Positions 28,555 to 37,593 of a stretch of DNA of 64,000 nucleotides are shown piece by piece. The notes under the pieces were generated by a model. That model was not told the origin of the DNA and made no database searches. It worked only from the letters and a program-made list of their open reading frames with translations. The first letter of the stretch is position 1. Each line of letters opens with the position of its first letter. This DNA comes from Bacteroidota bacterium (GTDB lineage: Bacteria; Bacteroidota; Ignavibacteria; Ignavibacteriales; Ignavibacteriaceae). The stretch lies in the NCBI GenBank assembly GCA_021831685.1, contig JAKBMG010000113.1, forward strand, positions 1-64,000, in the 5' to 3' direction. Both the position numbers and the translations under genes were made by a program.

Positions 28555-29212
28555 ATCAAAGCCGGTATTAGCTATTGAAACTTCACAAAGCCTTTGTAGT
28601 ATTTGTGTCTATTTTTCGGACGAAATTTTCTATGAAATGAATATTAATCTGAAAAACTCCCACGCCGAAAAATTATTTGAAGCTACCGACTTTGTTTTGA
28701 AATCTTCCGGCGTTAATGCAAAAGACCTGGATGCAATTGCAGTTTCTGCAGGCCCCGGTTCTTTTACCGGTTTAAGGATCGGAATGTCTGCTGCAAAAGG
28801 TTTAGCTTTTGGAGCTAAATTACCAATTGTTTCAGTGCCTACTTTTGAAGCTATGGCACTGCAAATTGCAAATTACCTAAAATGTGATAGTGATTTTTTT
28901 ATTGCAAACAAAGTTAATGTTGAAGAGTTATATTTTGCCAAGTTTCAAGTTAAAGGGAATAGTTATATATTTGCGGAGAATCTGGGTATAATCAAGCGGG
29001 ACGAATTTGGCAAAAGAATAAAGAATACTTTAACTTTTGGTAATGTCTTTCCGCTAGACGGAAAAATAAAAAATCTTTCTGCGCCCAATTCCTCGTTTAT
29101 AGCGAAGTGGTGCAATCTCTTCGGAGAAAAGCTGAAAGTGTATGATTACGATTTTCTTGAGCCGAATTATCTAAAAAATTTTGTTGTAAAGGAAAGAAAA
29201 AAAAATGATTAA
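28547..29212 (+). CDS. tsaB: tRNA t6A biosynthesis protein TsaB
   Basis: 221 residues with the ASKHA fold start LAIETSQSLCSICVYF and the diagnostic SAGPGSFTGLRIGMSAAKGLAF segment. It is the scaffold dimer partner of TsaD. It overlaps both tsaE and the following DUF1573 gene by eight bases. The N-terminus lies inside the tsaE 3' end, a normal arrangement for this pair. Confidence 0.93.
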   Translation: MNESKPVLAIETSQSLCSICVYFSDEIFYEMNINLKNSHAEKLFEATDFVLKSSGVNAKDLDAIAVSAGPGSFTGLRIGMSAAKGLAFGAKLPIVSVPTFEAMALQIANYLKCDSDFFIANKVNVEELYFAKFQVKGNSYIFAENLGIIKRDEFGKRIKNTLTFGNVFPLDGKIKNLSAPNSSFIAKWCNLFGEKLKVYDYDFLEPNYLKNFVVKERKKND

Positions 29213-29936
29213 GAAAATAATTACCTTGGTTGTTTTCTTTTTCTCGTTTTGTATTGCTCAGTCAATTGGACCGGTTGTTTCTGTTCCTAAAATAGATTAC
29301 GACTTCAATAATGCTCCTGCCGGAACTTCAGTTGAACATTCTTTTGTAATTTATAACGGGGGCGGCGCTCTTCTTACTTTATCCAGTGTTAAGTCTTCAT
29401 GTAATTGTATTACAGCTACACTTGATAAAAATAGCTTGATGCCCGGAGATTCTGCCCACTTGGATATTGATTATGTTAGCAAGGGTAAAGCTAATCCCGA
29501 AGATAACTACGTTACTGTAAAAACCAACGATCCAAATAATCCGGATTTGAAGTTATTTGTAACCCGTGCTTATCCTGATAATAAACCCACGCTTTCCGGT
29601 ATCCCGATCGATTCTTCGTTCCATCCTGTGGCTAACTTTCCTGAAACCGAACATAATTTTGGCTCAATCAAACAAGGACAGGTTGTGGAATGTTTTTTCA
29701 TAATAAAAAATAGTGGTAACACAACTTTAATAATAAAAGACATAAGAACATCTTGCGGATGTACTGCCGCCGTAGTTAAGAAAAAGGAACTTTTACCGGG
29801 CGATTCATCTCAGATTCGTGTTCAATTTGATTCTGCCGGTTTGAACGGAAAAGTTAACAGAGTAATTTCAATTACAACAAACGATCCAATACATCCTCGC
29901 AAATCATTAACAATATTTGCTGACGTAACAAAGTAG
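29205..29936 (+). CDS. Exported DUF1573 tandem-repeat protein
   Basis: 243 residues with a signal peptide (about 1-18, ending in CIAQS). Two DUF1573 immunoglobulin-like repeats follow. The first (about 26-115) has SSCNCITATLDKNSLMPGD, the second (about 140-240) TSCGCTAAVVKKKELLPGD; each ends in a TTNDP-type strand. Such proteins are common exported proteins in Bacteroidota with unknown function. It sits between tsaB and accD in the same transcription unit, which gives no clear functional clue. Confidence 0.88.
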   Translation: MIKKIITLVVFFFSFCIAQSIGPVVSVPKIDYDFNNAPAGTSVEHSFVIYNGGGALLTLSSVKSSCNCITATLDKNSLMPGDSAHLDIDYVSKGKANPEDNYVTVKTNDPNNPDLKLFVTRAYPDNKPTLSGIPIDSSFHPVANFPETEHNFGSIKQGQVVECFFIIKNSGNTTLIIKDIRTSCGCTAAVVKKKELLPGDSSQIRVQFDSAGLNGKVNRVISITTNDPIHPRKSLTIFADVTK

Positions 29937-29946
29937 AGTTTTATAA

Positions 29947-30786
29947 ATGGCATGGTTTAAAAGATCAAAAGAAAATATTTCACCTGACTCGCAAAAAAAA
30001 GATTTGCCCGACGGATTATGGGAAAAATGCTCAAGTTGTGGAGAAATAATTCATAAAAAACAATTAGAAACAAATTTATGGACTTGCACAAAGTGTGGTT
30101 TCCATTTTAGGATTGGAAGTAAGGAATATATTGACGTTATCTTGGATAAAGGCACATTCAAAGAGATGGATAAAAAAATGCGTTCCGGAGACCCGCTCGA
30201 ATTTGAAGATACTAAGAAATACAAAGATAGAATTCAAGAAACCATAAAAAAACTTGGATTGAATGATGCAGTTAAAACAGGTACTGGAAAAATAAATGGC
30301 ATGGATGTAGCTTTCGGTTGTATGGATTTTAAATTTATCGGCGGAAGCATGGGCTCTGTTGTTGGCGAAAAACTTGCAAGATTAATTGATAAGGCTTTCA
30401 AAAATAAAATTCCATTAATTATAATTTCTGCAAGCGGTGGTGCAAGAATGATGGAGGGAGCTTTTTCTCTTATGCAAATGGCAAAAACAAGTTCACGCCT
30501 TGCAAGACTTGCCGACGCTCATGTCCCTTACATCTCGGTTTTAACAGACCCAACTACCGGAGGCACAACTGCTAGTTATGCTATGCTTGGTGATATCCAT
30601 ATTGCCGAACCGCAAGCTCTTATCGGGTTTGCCGGTCCTCGTGTTATCAAACAGACAATCGGTAAAGATTTGCCCAAAGGATTCCAGAAATCAGAATTTT
30701 TACTCGAACAGGGATTTGTTGATGTTATCTCACCCAGAAAAGAATTAAAGAATAATATCTATAATGTCTTATCGTTAATTTTCTGA
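29947..30786 (+). CDS. accD: Acetyl-CoA carboxylase carboxyltransferase subunit beta
   Basis: 279 residues, normal length. The N-terminal zinc ribbon uses C28, C31, C47 and C50 (CSSCGE and CTKCGF). The crotonase-fold domain has FKFIGGSMGSVVGEKLARLID, ISASGGARMMEGAFSLMQM and LTDPTTGGTTASYAMLGD. It transfers carboxyl from biotin carrier protein to acetyl-CoA for fatty acid synthesis. panC starts eight bases downstream. The biotin ligase that activates the complex is encoded at 32.4 kb. Confidence 0.96.
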   Translation: MAWFKRSKENISPDSQKKDLPDGLWEKCSSCGEIIHKKQLETNLWTCTKCGFHFRIGSKEYIDVILDKGTFKEMDKKMRSGDPLEFEDTKKYKDRIQETIKKLGLNDAVKTGTGKINGMDVAFGCMDFKFIGGSMGSVVGEKLARLIDKAFKNKIPLIIISASGGARMMEGAFSLMQMAKTSSRLARLADAHVPYISVLTDPTTGGTTASYAMLGDIHIAEPQALIGFAGPRVIKQTIGKDLPKGFQKSEFLLEQGFVDVISPRKELKNNIYNVLSLIF

Positions 30787-30794
30787 GGTAACCT

Positions 30795-31649
30795 ATTAAA
30801 ATTATTACTAGCGTTAAGCAAATGCAAAGGCTTTCAAGAAAGTTGAAAGCTGAGAATAAGGCGATAGGTTTTGTGCCGACGATGGGGTTCCTCCACGAAG
30901 GTCATATCTCGCTTGTTAAAAAATCTAAGCAAAAATCTGATGTTACAGTTGTTTCTATTTTTGTTAATCCGGCTCAATTTGCACCCAACGAAGACTTTGA
31001 AAAATATCCTCGCGATCTTAGGCATGATAAAAATCTATTGACAGCAAGCGGTGCTGATTATCTATTTATTCCCGACGTTTCGGAAATTTATCAACCTAAT
31101 TACCAGACTTTTGTTGAAGTTAATGAAATTTCCCGTATTCTTGAAGGTGAGTTTCGCCCTTTTCACTTTAAGGGAGTAGCAACAATACTTTCCATCCTTT
31201 TCAATTGTGTTTTGCCTGACTATACCTTTTTTGGTCAAAAAGACGCACAGCAAGTTGCTGTAATTCGCCAAATGACAAAAGATTTAAAATTTACTACTGA
31301 AATAATTGCATGTCCAATCGTTCGCGAAAAAGATGGTTTGGCGATGAGTTCACGTAATATTTATTTATCTATTAATGAAAGAAGCGATGCTCTGGTTTTA
31401 TTCAAAGCGCTCAAACTCGCCGAAAAGTTAGTAATGGAAGGGGAAAGATTAACAGATATAATAATTTCTAAGATGATTAATGAAATTAATTCCATTGACT
31501 CATCTAAAATTGATTATGTAAGAATTGTGGATGTGGGAAAATTTTCCCCGGTTGATAGCTTAATATCCGGGGGGAAATATTATTTCCTGATAGCTTGCAA
31601 AATCGGAAATACACGATTGATAGATAATGTAATTATTAAAGTTTCTTAA
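30795..31649 (+). CDS. panC: Pantothenate synthetase, probable ATT start codon
   Basis: It joins pantoate and beta-alanine using ATP. The HIGH-like motif is in PTMGFLHEGHISLV; FYPRD-type KYPRDLRHD, FGQKDAQQ and AMSSRNIYLS complete the active site. The first ATG is at 30822, which would cut the protein nine codons short. In frame before it, 30795-30821 encodes (start)KIITSVKQ, the usual PanC first strand. GAGG (30785-30788) lies six bases before ATT at 30795. I therefore prefer ATT as start, giving 284 residues. Last gene of the porX-panC run; convergent with coaX, 13 bases apart. Confidence 0.9.
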   Translation: MKIITSVKQMQRLSRKLKAENKAIGFVPTMGFLHEGHISLVKKSKQKSDVTVVSIFVNPAQFAPNEDFEKYPRDLRHDKNLLTASGADYLFIPDVSEIYQPNYQTFVEVNEISRILEGEFRPFHFKGVATILSILFNCVLPDYTFFGQKDAQQVAVIRQMTKDLKFTTEIIACPIVREKDGLAMSSRNIYLSINERSDALVLFKALKLAEKLVMEGERLTDIIISKMINEINSIDSSKIDYVRIVDVGKFSPVDSLISGGKYYFLIACKIGNTRLIDNVIIKVS

Positions 31650-31662
31650 ATTTTAAATTGTG

Positions 31663-32421
31663 CTATCTGTTAATGTCAAAAATAGCTTTGACTCCTAAAA
31701 GTACAAGCGCCTTTTGATTTTCATATTTAATGTTAAGGTGAGGACTAATTTTTTCCGCATTTCCTCCTGTAATGAAAATTTTTATCTCACCTGCACCGAG
31801 GTTTTCTTTAAGGTGTTTTAACGTTTTTTCAATCATGCCTAAAATTGAATTTATTACCCCGCTTGCGATCGATGTTTTTGTGTCTCTACCTATCATCTGC
31901 TTAAAATCTTTCTCATCCACATGCGGAAGCTGCGCCGTATTTTGAGTAAGGGAGTTGAACATCATTTTTAATCCGGGTGCAATTAATCCTCCAGAAAAAA
32001 TACCCGGATAACGTATGATATTGATAGTCGTTGCTGTTCCGAAGTCAATCGTAATTAAATAAGTTTTTTCGGTGTAACTATTAAATTCAGTTGAGTTCTT
32101 GAATAATTTGAAAGCTCCTTCGGCTGAGCAAATCCTATCGATTCCTAAAGTTTCGCTGGAATCGTAATCAATTCTTAAATTGAATTTTAGGTCATTTCTG
32201 ATAATTAAAGGAATCACTCCAAACTTTGATTCCAAATAATCGGTTATACTTTTTGTTGTGGAAGGTACTACTGAAGCGATTGCAAAGTTTTCTGGGTGAA
32301 TTTTCCCGAGGTAAGAAAATAAAGTGTTTAATTTATCAAAGGTGTAGATTTCTCCAATTTGGTCATCGCGAAAAACTGCGGTTTTGATATTGGTATTGCC
32401 AACATCACAAGTCAAGATCAT
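31663..32421 (-). CDS. coaX: Type III pantothenate kinase
   Basis: 252 residues with the ASKHA-type DVGNTNIKTAVF start, GIDRICSAEGAFKLF, TIDFGTATTINII and GGLIAPGLKMM. It phosphorylates pantothenate, the first step to CoA. It overlaps the birA stop by four bases. The convergent neighbour panC makes its substrate, so the two consecutive enzymes of the pathway face each other. Confidence 0.94.
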   Translation of the reverse strand: MILTCDVGNTNIKTAVFRDDQIGEIYTFDKLNTLFSYLGKIHPENFAIASVVPSTTKSITDYLESKFGVIPLIIRNDLKFNLRIDYDSSETLGIDRICSAEGAFKLFKNSTEFNSYTEKTYLITIDFGTATTINIIRYPGIFSGGLIAPGLKMMFNSLTQNTAQLPHVDEKDFKQMIGRDTKTSIASGVINSILGMIEKTLKHLKENLGAGEIKIFITGGNAEKISPHLNIKYENQKALVLLGVKAIFDINR

Positions 32422-33194
32422 TGTGCCGAATTCAAATCGCCGAAATGAATTTTTTCAATTTTATTTTTTGTCTTTAATAACAAAAAACCCTCTTCGTCTA
32501 AGTCTTCAAAAATTCCATACTTTGTATTGCCTTCTTCTGTTACAGAAATCTTTTCTCCGATTAAATTACAACGATCTTTCCAATCTTTCATGATTTCGTC
32601 AGGCTTCGATTCCATCTTTTGAAGTATTTCTTCGAAAGTATTTAATAACTCGGCAAGTAATTTCTCTCGATCAACGCTTTCGCCTAGCTCAAGTTTAATC
32701 GAAGTAGGTTCTAAATTAAAATTTCCTTGAAATAAAGCCTGATTAACATTTAACCCGATACCAATTACTACTCTTTCAATTTTATTACCTTGAGACGTCG
32801 ACTCAAGTAAAATTCCACAGATTTTTTTTCCGTTTACTAAAACATCATTTGGCCATTTAAGCTCTGTCTTTAGCTGGAATAAATTCTCAAGTGCAAATGC
32901 CACGGAAAGCGAAGTTGCAAAGTTTAGTAAATTAAACTTTTTACCGAAATATTTCTTACTTGTGAGCAAAATAGAAAAAGTAAGATTTTGTCCCTTTGCG
33001 CTGTACCAAACTCGTTCTTTTCTTCCTCTGCCTTTAGATTGCTTTTCTGCTAATAGGATAGTGCCTTCTGAATTAAATTTATTGGACTTATTTAAAAGAA
33101 ATGAATTGGTAGATTCTACCTCCTCAGAATAAATAAAATTTCTGCCTATAACTTCTGTGTCGACCTTGGTGTCAAAACTCTCAAAGTTGAACAA
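32418..33194 (-). CDS. birA: Biotin-[acetyl-CoA-carboxylase] ligase, monofunctional
   Basis: 258 residues. Catalytic motifs are VESTNSFLL, KQSKGRGRKERVW (the biotinyl-AMP loop GRGRxxR), LKWPNDVLVNGKKICGILLE and VIGIGLNVNQ. There is no N-terminal winged-helix domain, so it is the class I enzyme without repressor function. It attaches biotin to AccB. First gene of a two-gene operon with coaX. Confidence 0.94.
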   Translation of the reverse strand: MFNFESFDTKVDTEVIGRNFIYSEEVESTNSFLLNKSNKFNSEGTILLAEKQSKGRGRKERVWYSAKGQNLTFSILLTSKKYFGKKFNLLNFATSLSVAFALENLFQLKTELKWPNDVLVNGKKICGILLESTSQGNKIERVVIGIGLNVNQALFQGNFNLEPTSIKLELGESVDREKLLAELLNTFEEILQKMESKPDEIMKDWKDRCNLIGEKISVTEEGNTKYGIFEDLDEEGFLLLKTKNKIEKIHFGDLNSAQ

Positions 33195-33337
33195 CTTTTA
33201 ACCTCTATTGATTTGCTAATCAAAGATAAGCAAATTTACAAAAATTGTCACAGCATTAGCCATTAAATTATATGTCTGTGCCAGAATTACCGTTTGTCTG
33301 CCTAAATGGGTAAAATATCTTATTTCTAATGACATAC

Positions 33338-33368
33338 GCTTAAATAGTTATTTTATAATTATTTAAGC
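33338..33368. promoter_or_regulatory. Inverted repeat upstream of hsp20-dnaK
   Basis: Nine-bp perfect arms GCTTAAATA (33338-33346) and TATTTAAGC (33360-33368) with a 13-nt spacer, 65 bases before the preferred hsp20 start. The layout resembles an operator, but the sequence is not the CIRCE element (TTAGCACTC-N9-GAGTGCTAA). AT-rich arms raise the chance of coincidence. Confidence 0.35.
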
Positions 33369-33433
33369 TTAAAATATATTTTGGCACTTAATATGTGTAC
33401 CTAATTCAAAATTATTAATAAATGGAGTTAAAA

Positions 33434-33874
33434 ATGACATTCGTAAAATTTCAACCAGCAAAAGAATTTGACAAGTCTTTTTATGGTAATTGCGGAAAAT
33501 TTTATAAAGATTTTCCAAACTTAAATCTAGATTCTGGCTTTACCTTCAGCCCACGTGTGGATATTTCTGAAGATTCAAATAAATTTTATTTTGAATTAGA
33601 ATTGCCGGGCGTTAAGAAAGATGATCTCAAAATTTCTTATAAGGAAAATGTTCTTACCATTAGTGGAGAAAAGAAAAACTTGTTTAAAGATGAAAAAGAA
33701 AAGGAATTGTTAAGAAATGAAAGATATTTTGGAAATTTCAAAAGAGTGTTTACTTTGCCCGAAGGTATAAATCCGGAGAGTATTGAAGCCAAATTTGAAG
33801 ATGGTGTTCTTTCAATTTCAGTTGCAAAAGCTGAAACAAAAACACCTAAAGAAAAAACAATTGAAATAAAATAA
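33434..33874 (+). CDS. Hsp20/alpha-crystallin small heat shock protein
   Basis: 146 residues with the alpha-crystallin domain at about 38-135: SPRVDISEDSNKFYFELELPG, VLTISGEKK, FKRVFTLPEGINPESIEAKF and GVLSISVAK. It binds unfolding proteins and hands them to DnaK. An ATG at 33422 is in frame four codons earlier, but GGAG at 33424-33427 is placed to serve the ATG at 33434, so I choose the latter. dnaK follows 61 bases downstream, probably co-transcribed and heat-controlled. Confidence 0.93.
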   Translation: MTFVKFQPAKEFDKSFYGNCGKFYKDFPNLNLDSGFTFSPRVDISEDSNKFYFELELPGVKKDDLKISYKENVLTISGEKKNLFKDEKEKELLRNERYFGNFKRVFTLPEGINPESIEAKFEDGVLSISVAKAETKTPKEKTIEIK

Positions 33875-33935
33875 CTTATTCATAAACCAGCGGAAAAATT
33901 AACCGCTTATTCATTCATTAAGGAGTAAAAGTAAG

Positions 33936-35873
33936 ATGGGTAAAATAATAGGAATAGACTTAGGCACGACAAACTCGTGCGTTGCCGTTATGGAAGGCAA
34001 CGACCCGGTTGTAATTCCAAATTCAGAAGGCGGAAGGACTACCCCTTCTGTGGTTGCCTTTACAAAAAATGGTGATCGTTTGGTTGGCCAGCCGGCTAAA
34101 AGACAAGCTATCACTAATCCCAAAAACACAATCTTTTCTATTAAAAGATTTATGGGAAGATTAGTTAGCGAAGTGCAAGACGAGAAAACAAAAGTTCCCT
34201 ATGAAGTGATTTCTGGCGACGGAAATTCAGCGCGTGTTAAAATTAGCGACCGCGTTTATTCTCCTCCCGAAATCAGCGCAATGATCCTTCAAAAAATGAA
34301 AAAGACTGCTGAAGAATATTTAGGGCAGGAAGTTACAGAAGCTGTTATTACTGTCCCTGCTTATTTCAACGATTCGCAACGTCAGGCTACTAAAGATGCC
34401 GGTGAAATTGCAGGTCTTAAAGTAAGAAGAATTATCAACGAACCTACTGCTGCAGCGCTCGCTTACGGTCTTGATAAAAAAGGAAAAGATCATACCGTTG
34501 CCGTTTACGACCTTGGTGGGGGAACGTTTGATGTTTCTGTACTCGCTCTTGGCGATGGCGTTTTTGAAGTTAAATCTACTAACGGTGATACTCACCTTGG
34601 CGGAGATGACTTTGATCAAAGAATTATCGATTTTTTAGCCGATGAATTTAAAAAACAAGAAGGCATCGATCTCCGTAAAGATCCAATGGCTTTGCAAAGA
34701 TTAAAAGAAGCCGCTGAAAAAGCCAAGATTGAACTTTCCTCATCTTCATCGACCGATGTTAATCTTCCGTTTGTTACTGCAACGCAAGATGGACCGAAGC
34801 ACTTGAACATCACTATGACACGAGCAAAATTTGAACAGCTTATAGACGATCTTGTTCAAAAAACAAGAATTCCCTGCGAGCAAGCTATAAAAGATGCTGG
34901 CGTTTCTGCTTCACAGATTGATGAAGTAATTCTTGTCGGAGGTTCAACAAGAATACCTATGGTGCAGGATTTAGTTAAGAAAATTTTTAATAGAGAACCT
35001 CACAAAGGCGTTAACCCTGATGAAGTTGTTGCAATCGGCGCAGCTATTCAAGGCGGCGTTTTAACCGGTGAAGTTAAAGATGTCCTTTTACTCGATGTTA
35101 CACCTCTTTCTCTTGGAATTGAAACTCTTGGCGGCGTTATGACAAAATTGATTGATGCTAATACTACAATACCTACAAAGAAAAGTGAAGTCTTTTCGAC
35201 AGCTTCCGATAGTCAGCCGTCTGTTGAAATTCATGTATTGCAAGGTGAGCGTCCTATGGCTAATGACAACAGGTCATTAGGAAGATTTCATCTTGATGGA
35301 ATTCCACCTGCACCTAGAGGCGTCCCTCAAATTGAAGTAACTTTTGATATTGACGCTAACGGTATTCTTCACGTTGCTGCAAAGGATAAAGCTACCGGTA
35401 AAGAGCAAAGCATTAGGATTACTTCTTCAAGCGGCTTGTCAAAAGATGAAGTTGAAAAAATGAGGAACAGCGCAAAAGAACATGCTGCCGAAGATAAGAT
35501 GAAAAAAGAAGGCATCGAAGTAAAGAACCAGGCTGACAGTTTAGTTTTCCAAACAAAGAAACAGATTGAAGATTTGAAAGATAAAATGTCTGCTGATTCA
35601 AAAGGCAAACTTGAAGCTGAAATAAAAAAGGTTGAAGATGCTATTGCTTCTAATAATACCGATCAGATAAAGTCGGCTACCGAATCTTTGAATAAAGTGT
35701 GGAGCCAAATTGCTTCCGAACTTTATGCGCAACCCGGAGCAGGACAGCCCGGTGATGCTTCGCAGCAAGCAGGTGACAATGCTTCTTCTAATGGCGAAAC
35801 GAAGTCCGACGACAAAGAAGTTCAAGATGCTTCTTATGAAGTAGTTGACGATGAAACTAAAAAGAAGAAATAG
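33936..35873 (+). CDS. dnaK: Molecular chaperone DnaK (Hsp70)
   Basis: 645 residues: ATPase domain ([66 protein letters not shown]), then the linker [16 protein letters not shown], the beta substrate domain and helical lid. The tail is rich in Asp, Lys and Gln and ends [14 protein letters not shown] about ten bases before the ATG is a good ribosome site. Neither dnaJ nor grpE is next to it, so the chaperone set is split. Confidence 0.98.
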   Translation: MGKIIGIDLGTTNSCVAVMEGNDPVVIPNSEGGRTTPSVVAFTKNGDRLVGQPAKRQAITNPKNTIFSIKRFMGRLVSEVQDEKTKVPYEVISGDGNSARVKISDRVYSPPEISAMILQKMKKTAEEYLGQEVTEAVITVPAYFNDSQRQATKDAGEIAGLKVRRIINEPTAAALAYGLDKKGKDHTVAVYDLGGGTFDVSVLALGDGVFEVKSTNGDTHLGGDDFDQRIIDFLADEFKKQEGIDLRKDPMALQRLKEAAEKAKIELSSSSSTDVNLPFVTATQDGPKHLNITMTRAKFEQLIDDLVQKTRIPCEQAIKDAGVSASQIDEVILVGGSTRIPMVQDLVKKIFNREPHKGVNPDEVVAIGAAIQGGVLTGEVKDVLLLDVTPLSLGIETLGGVMTKLIDANTTIPTKKSEVFSTASDSQPSVEIHVLQGERPMANDNRSLGRFHLDGIPPAPRGVPQIEVTFDIDANGILHVAAKDKATGKEQSIRITSSSGLSKDEVEKMRNSAKEHAAEDKMKKEGIEVKNQADSLVFQTKKQIEDLKDKMSADSKGKLEAEIKKVEDAIASNNTDQIKSATESLNKVWSQIASELYAQPGAGQPGDASQQAGDNASSNGETKSDDKEVQDASYEVVDDETKKKK

Positions 35874-35888
35874 CTTGTAGTTGAATAT

Positions 35889-35919
35889 ATGTAATGCCGG
35901 ATTTGATCCGGCATTACAT
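35889..35919 (+). terminator. Terminator after dnaK
   Basis: A 14-bp perfect stem (35889-35902 and 35906-35919) with a 3-nt loop begins 15 bases after the dnaK stop; its GC core is GCCGG. The trailing sequence has only short T runs. Confidence 0.72.
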
Positions 35920-35954
35920 TAGCTAAGTTTTCGATTGCATGAATGAATAAGCAG

Positions 35955-35996
35955 CAAGATTGCCCGTCTCGATTTTTTTCGAAATGGGCATTCTTG
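35955..35996. terminator. Second hairpin between dnaK and citF
   Basis: Paired arms CAAGA-TGCCC and GGGCA-TCTTG surround an inner TCGA pair and a T-rich loop. It lies 15 bases beyond the minus-strand citF stop, so it can end the citrate cluster transcript, and may act both ways. Confidence 0.65.
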
Positions 35997-36011
35997 TTTA
36001 TACCGAAAGTA

Positions 36012-37562
36012 TCATTTAATTTGAAATACTGAATCAATCAATGTTCCGTCAACCCACTTAATTACAGCTACAACTTTATTCTTATTTATTTTTGGTTTAG
36101 CCGGAACCCCGCATATTTCATAAACTTCGTCTCTAATTTTCTTTATAGGTTTTATTGGTAGGGAAGTATTCTTCATCGCCTTTATTAAATCTTTTCTCTT
36201 TGGATTGATGGCTATCCCTCTTTCTGTAATGATAACATCTATTAACTCTCCAGGTCCGCAGAGAGTTGTAACTTCATCAATGATAACTGGAATTCTGTCT
36301 CTAAATGACGGTACTGCAAGTATTGTGCATTTTGAATATAAACAATTCTGCCAGCCGCCGATACCATGAAGTAAATATCCGTCCGAATGGCTAACAACGT
36401 TCGCGTTAAAATTTATATCAACTTCGGTAGCGCCTAAAACTGCGACATCTACTATCGAAGCAAAATTTCCTTTCCCGTGAAAGTTGTAGCTTGTAAAAGG
36501 GCTTGTATTAACGTGATTAGGATTTTCCCTCATGCTTCTTACTCCTTCAAGATCAAAGGTCTGTCCGTCGAGAATGTAATCTGTTAACCCTTCTTCTAAA
36601 AGTTGAACCAGATATTTCGTGCTGCCGCCGCGGACAAATCTTGCTTTAATTCCTTTTGCTTTCATTCTTTCTTTTAAATAAAGTACAAAAGCTAAATTTG
36701 TACCGCCTGACCCTGCTTGAAATGAAAACCCGTTTTTCATTATCCCGGCTTCATCAATAAACTGAGCAACATACTCGGCTATTAAAAGTCTGTCTGGGGA
36801 CTTTGTAACTTCGGTTGTGCCGGATACTATTTTAGAAGCATCTCCGAGTGAGTCAACTTGAACAACGTAATCAACATTATTTCCCTGAATTTGCCATGGA
36901 ACGCACGGAAAAGGGACGAGATTATCCGTAACGACAATTACTTTATTTGCGTACTCAGAATCAACCAATGCAAAACCAATTAATCCTGATGCAGATTTTC
37001 CATAAACTCCGTTTGCATTACCGAAAAAATCTGCTGTAGGAGCGGCGATTATAGCAATATCTATGTGAACTTCTCCGTCTTGCACTGCCTGGTAACGCCC
37101 TCCGTGCGAACGTAGAACTCCTACCCCTTTCATTTTCCCGTCAGTTGTAAATTTACCGAGCGGACCGTTCATACTTCCTTCTATATGATGGATTGTTCCG
37201 TCTTCTAAATATTTTATTAAATATTCGTGAACAGGGAAAGAAGCGCTTGGAAACCAGCGAATATTTTTTATTCCTAGTTCATGAATCGTATCAAATAAAA
37301 TATTTGTTAGCACATCACCGTTTCTCAAATGATGGTGGGTTGAAATTGTCATTCCATCTTTCAACCCGGCACGTTTCAAAGCATCTTTTAGATTTTTTAC
37401 TATCTTGTTTCCGTCTTGAGGGTAATCTATACAAGAATTAATCATCGGTTTTGCTTTGTTTCCGTTTGGTCTGAACTTGTTTATTCCCGTGAAAGGAATT
37501 TGCTTAACTCCATTTACTTCGGTCGGCACATATCTTCCAGCAGCGTTGATTATTAATCGCAT
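36012..37562 (-). CDS. citF: Citrate lyase alpha subunit (acyl-carrier transferase)
   Basis: 516 residues, like E. coli CitF (about 510). Visible blocks include DGMTISTHHHLRNGDVLTN, IEGSMNGPLGKF, GVLRSHGGRYQAVQDGE, FSFQAGSGGTNLAFVLYL and HSDGYLLHGIGGWQNCLYS. The alpha subunit swaps the acetyl group on the carrier for citrate, forming citryl-ACP. It is last in the cluster, 31 bases after the CitD-CitE fusion, with GGAA upstream as ribosome site. A citramalate lyase alpha subunit would look very similar and cannot be excluded. Confidence 0.93.
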   Translation of the reverse strand: MRLIINAAGRYVPTEVNGVKQIPFTGINKFRPNGNKAKPMINSCIDYPQDGNKIVKNLKDALKRAGLKDGMTISTHHHLRNGDVLTNILFDTIHELGIKNIRWFPSASFPVHEYLIKYLEDGTIHHIEGSMNGPLGKFTTDGKMKGVGVLRSHGGRYQAVQDGEVHIDIAIIAAPTADFFGNANGVYGKSASGLIGFALVDSEYANKVIVVTDNLVPFPCVPWQIQGNNVDYVVQVDSLGDASKIVSGTTEVTKSPDRLLIAEYVAQFIDEAGIMKNGFSFQAGSGGTNLAFVLYLKERMKAKGIKARFVRGGSTKYLVQLLEEGLTDYILDGQTFDLEGVRSMRENPNHVNTSPFTSYNFHGKGNFASIVDVAVLGATEVDINFNANVVSHSDGYLLHGIGGWQNCLYSKCTILAVPSFRDRIPVIIDEVTTLCGPGELIDVIITERGIAINPKRKDLIKAMKNTSLPIKPIKKIRDEVYEICGVPAKPKINKNKVVAVIKWVDGTLIDSVFQIK

Positions 37563-37593
37563 TTATTTTCCTTAAATAGTGTATTGTCAGTGA

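Noticed and set aside
33381-33396. Sigma-54-like element TTGGCAC before hsp20
   Set aside because: The -24 half is perfect, but the -12 position reads GT instead of GC and the rest of the -12 half does not fit. Not enough to call a promoter.
33195-33433. CIRCE (HrcA) operator upstream of hsp20-dnaK
   Set aside because: No TTAGCACTC/GAGTGCTAA pair is present; only an AT-rich inverted repeat of another sequence.
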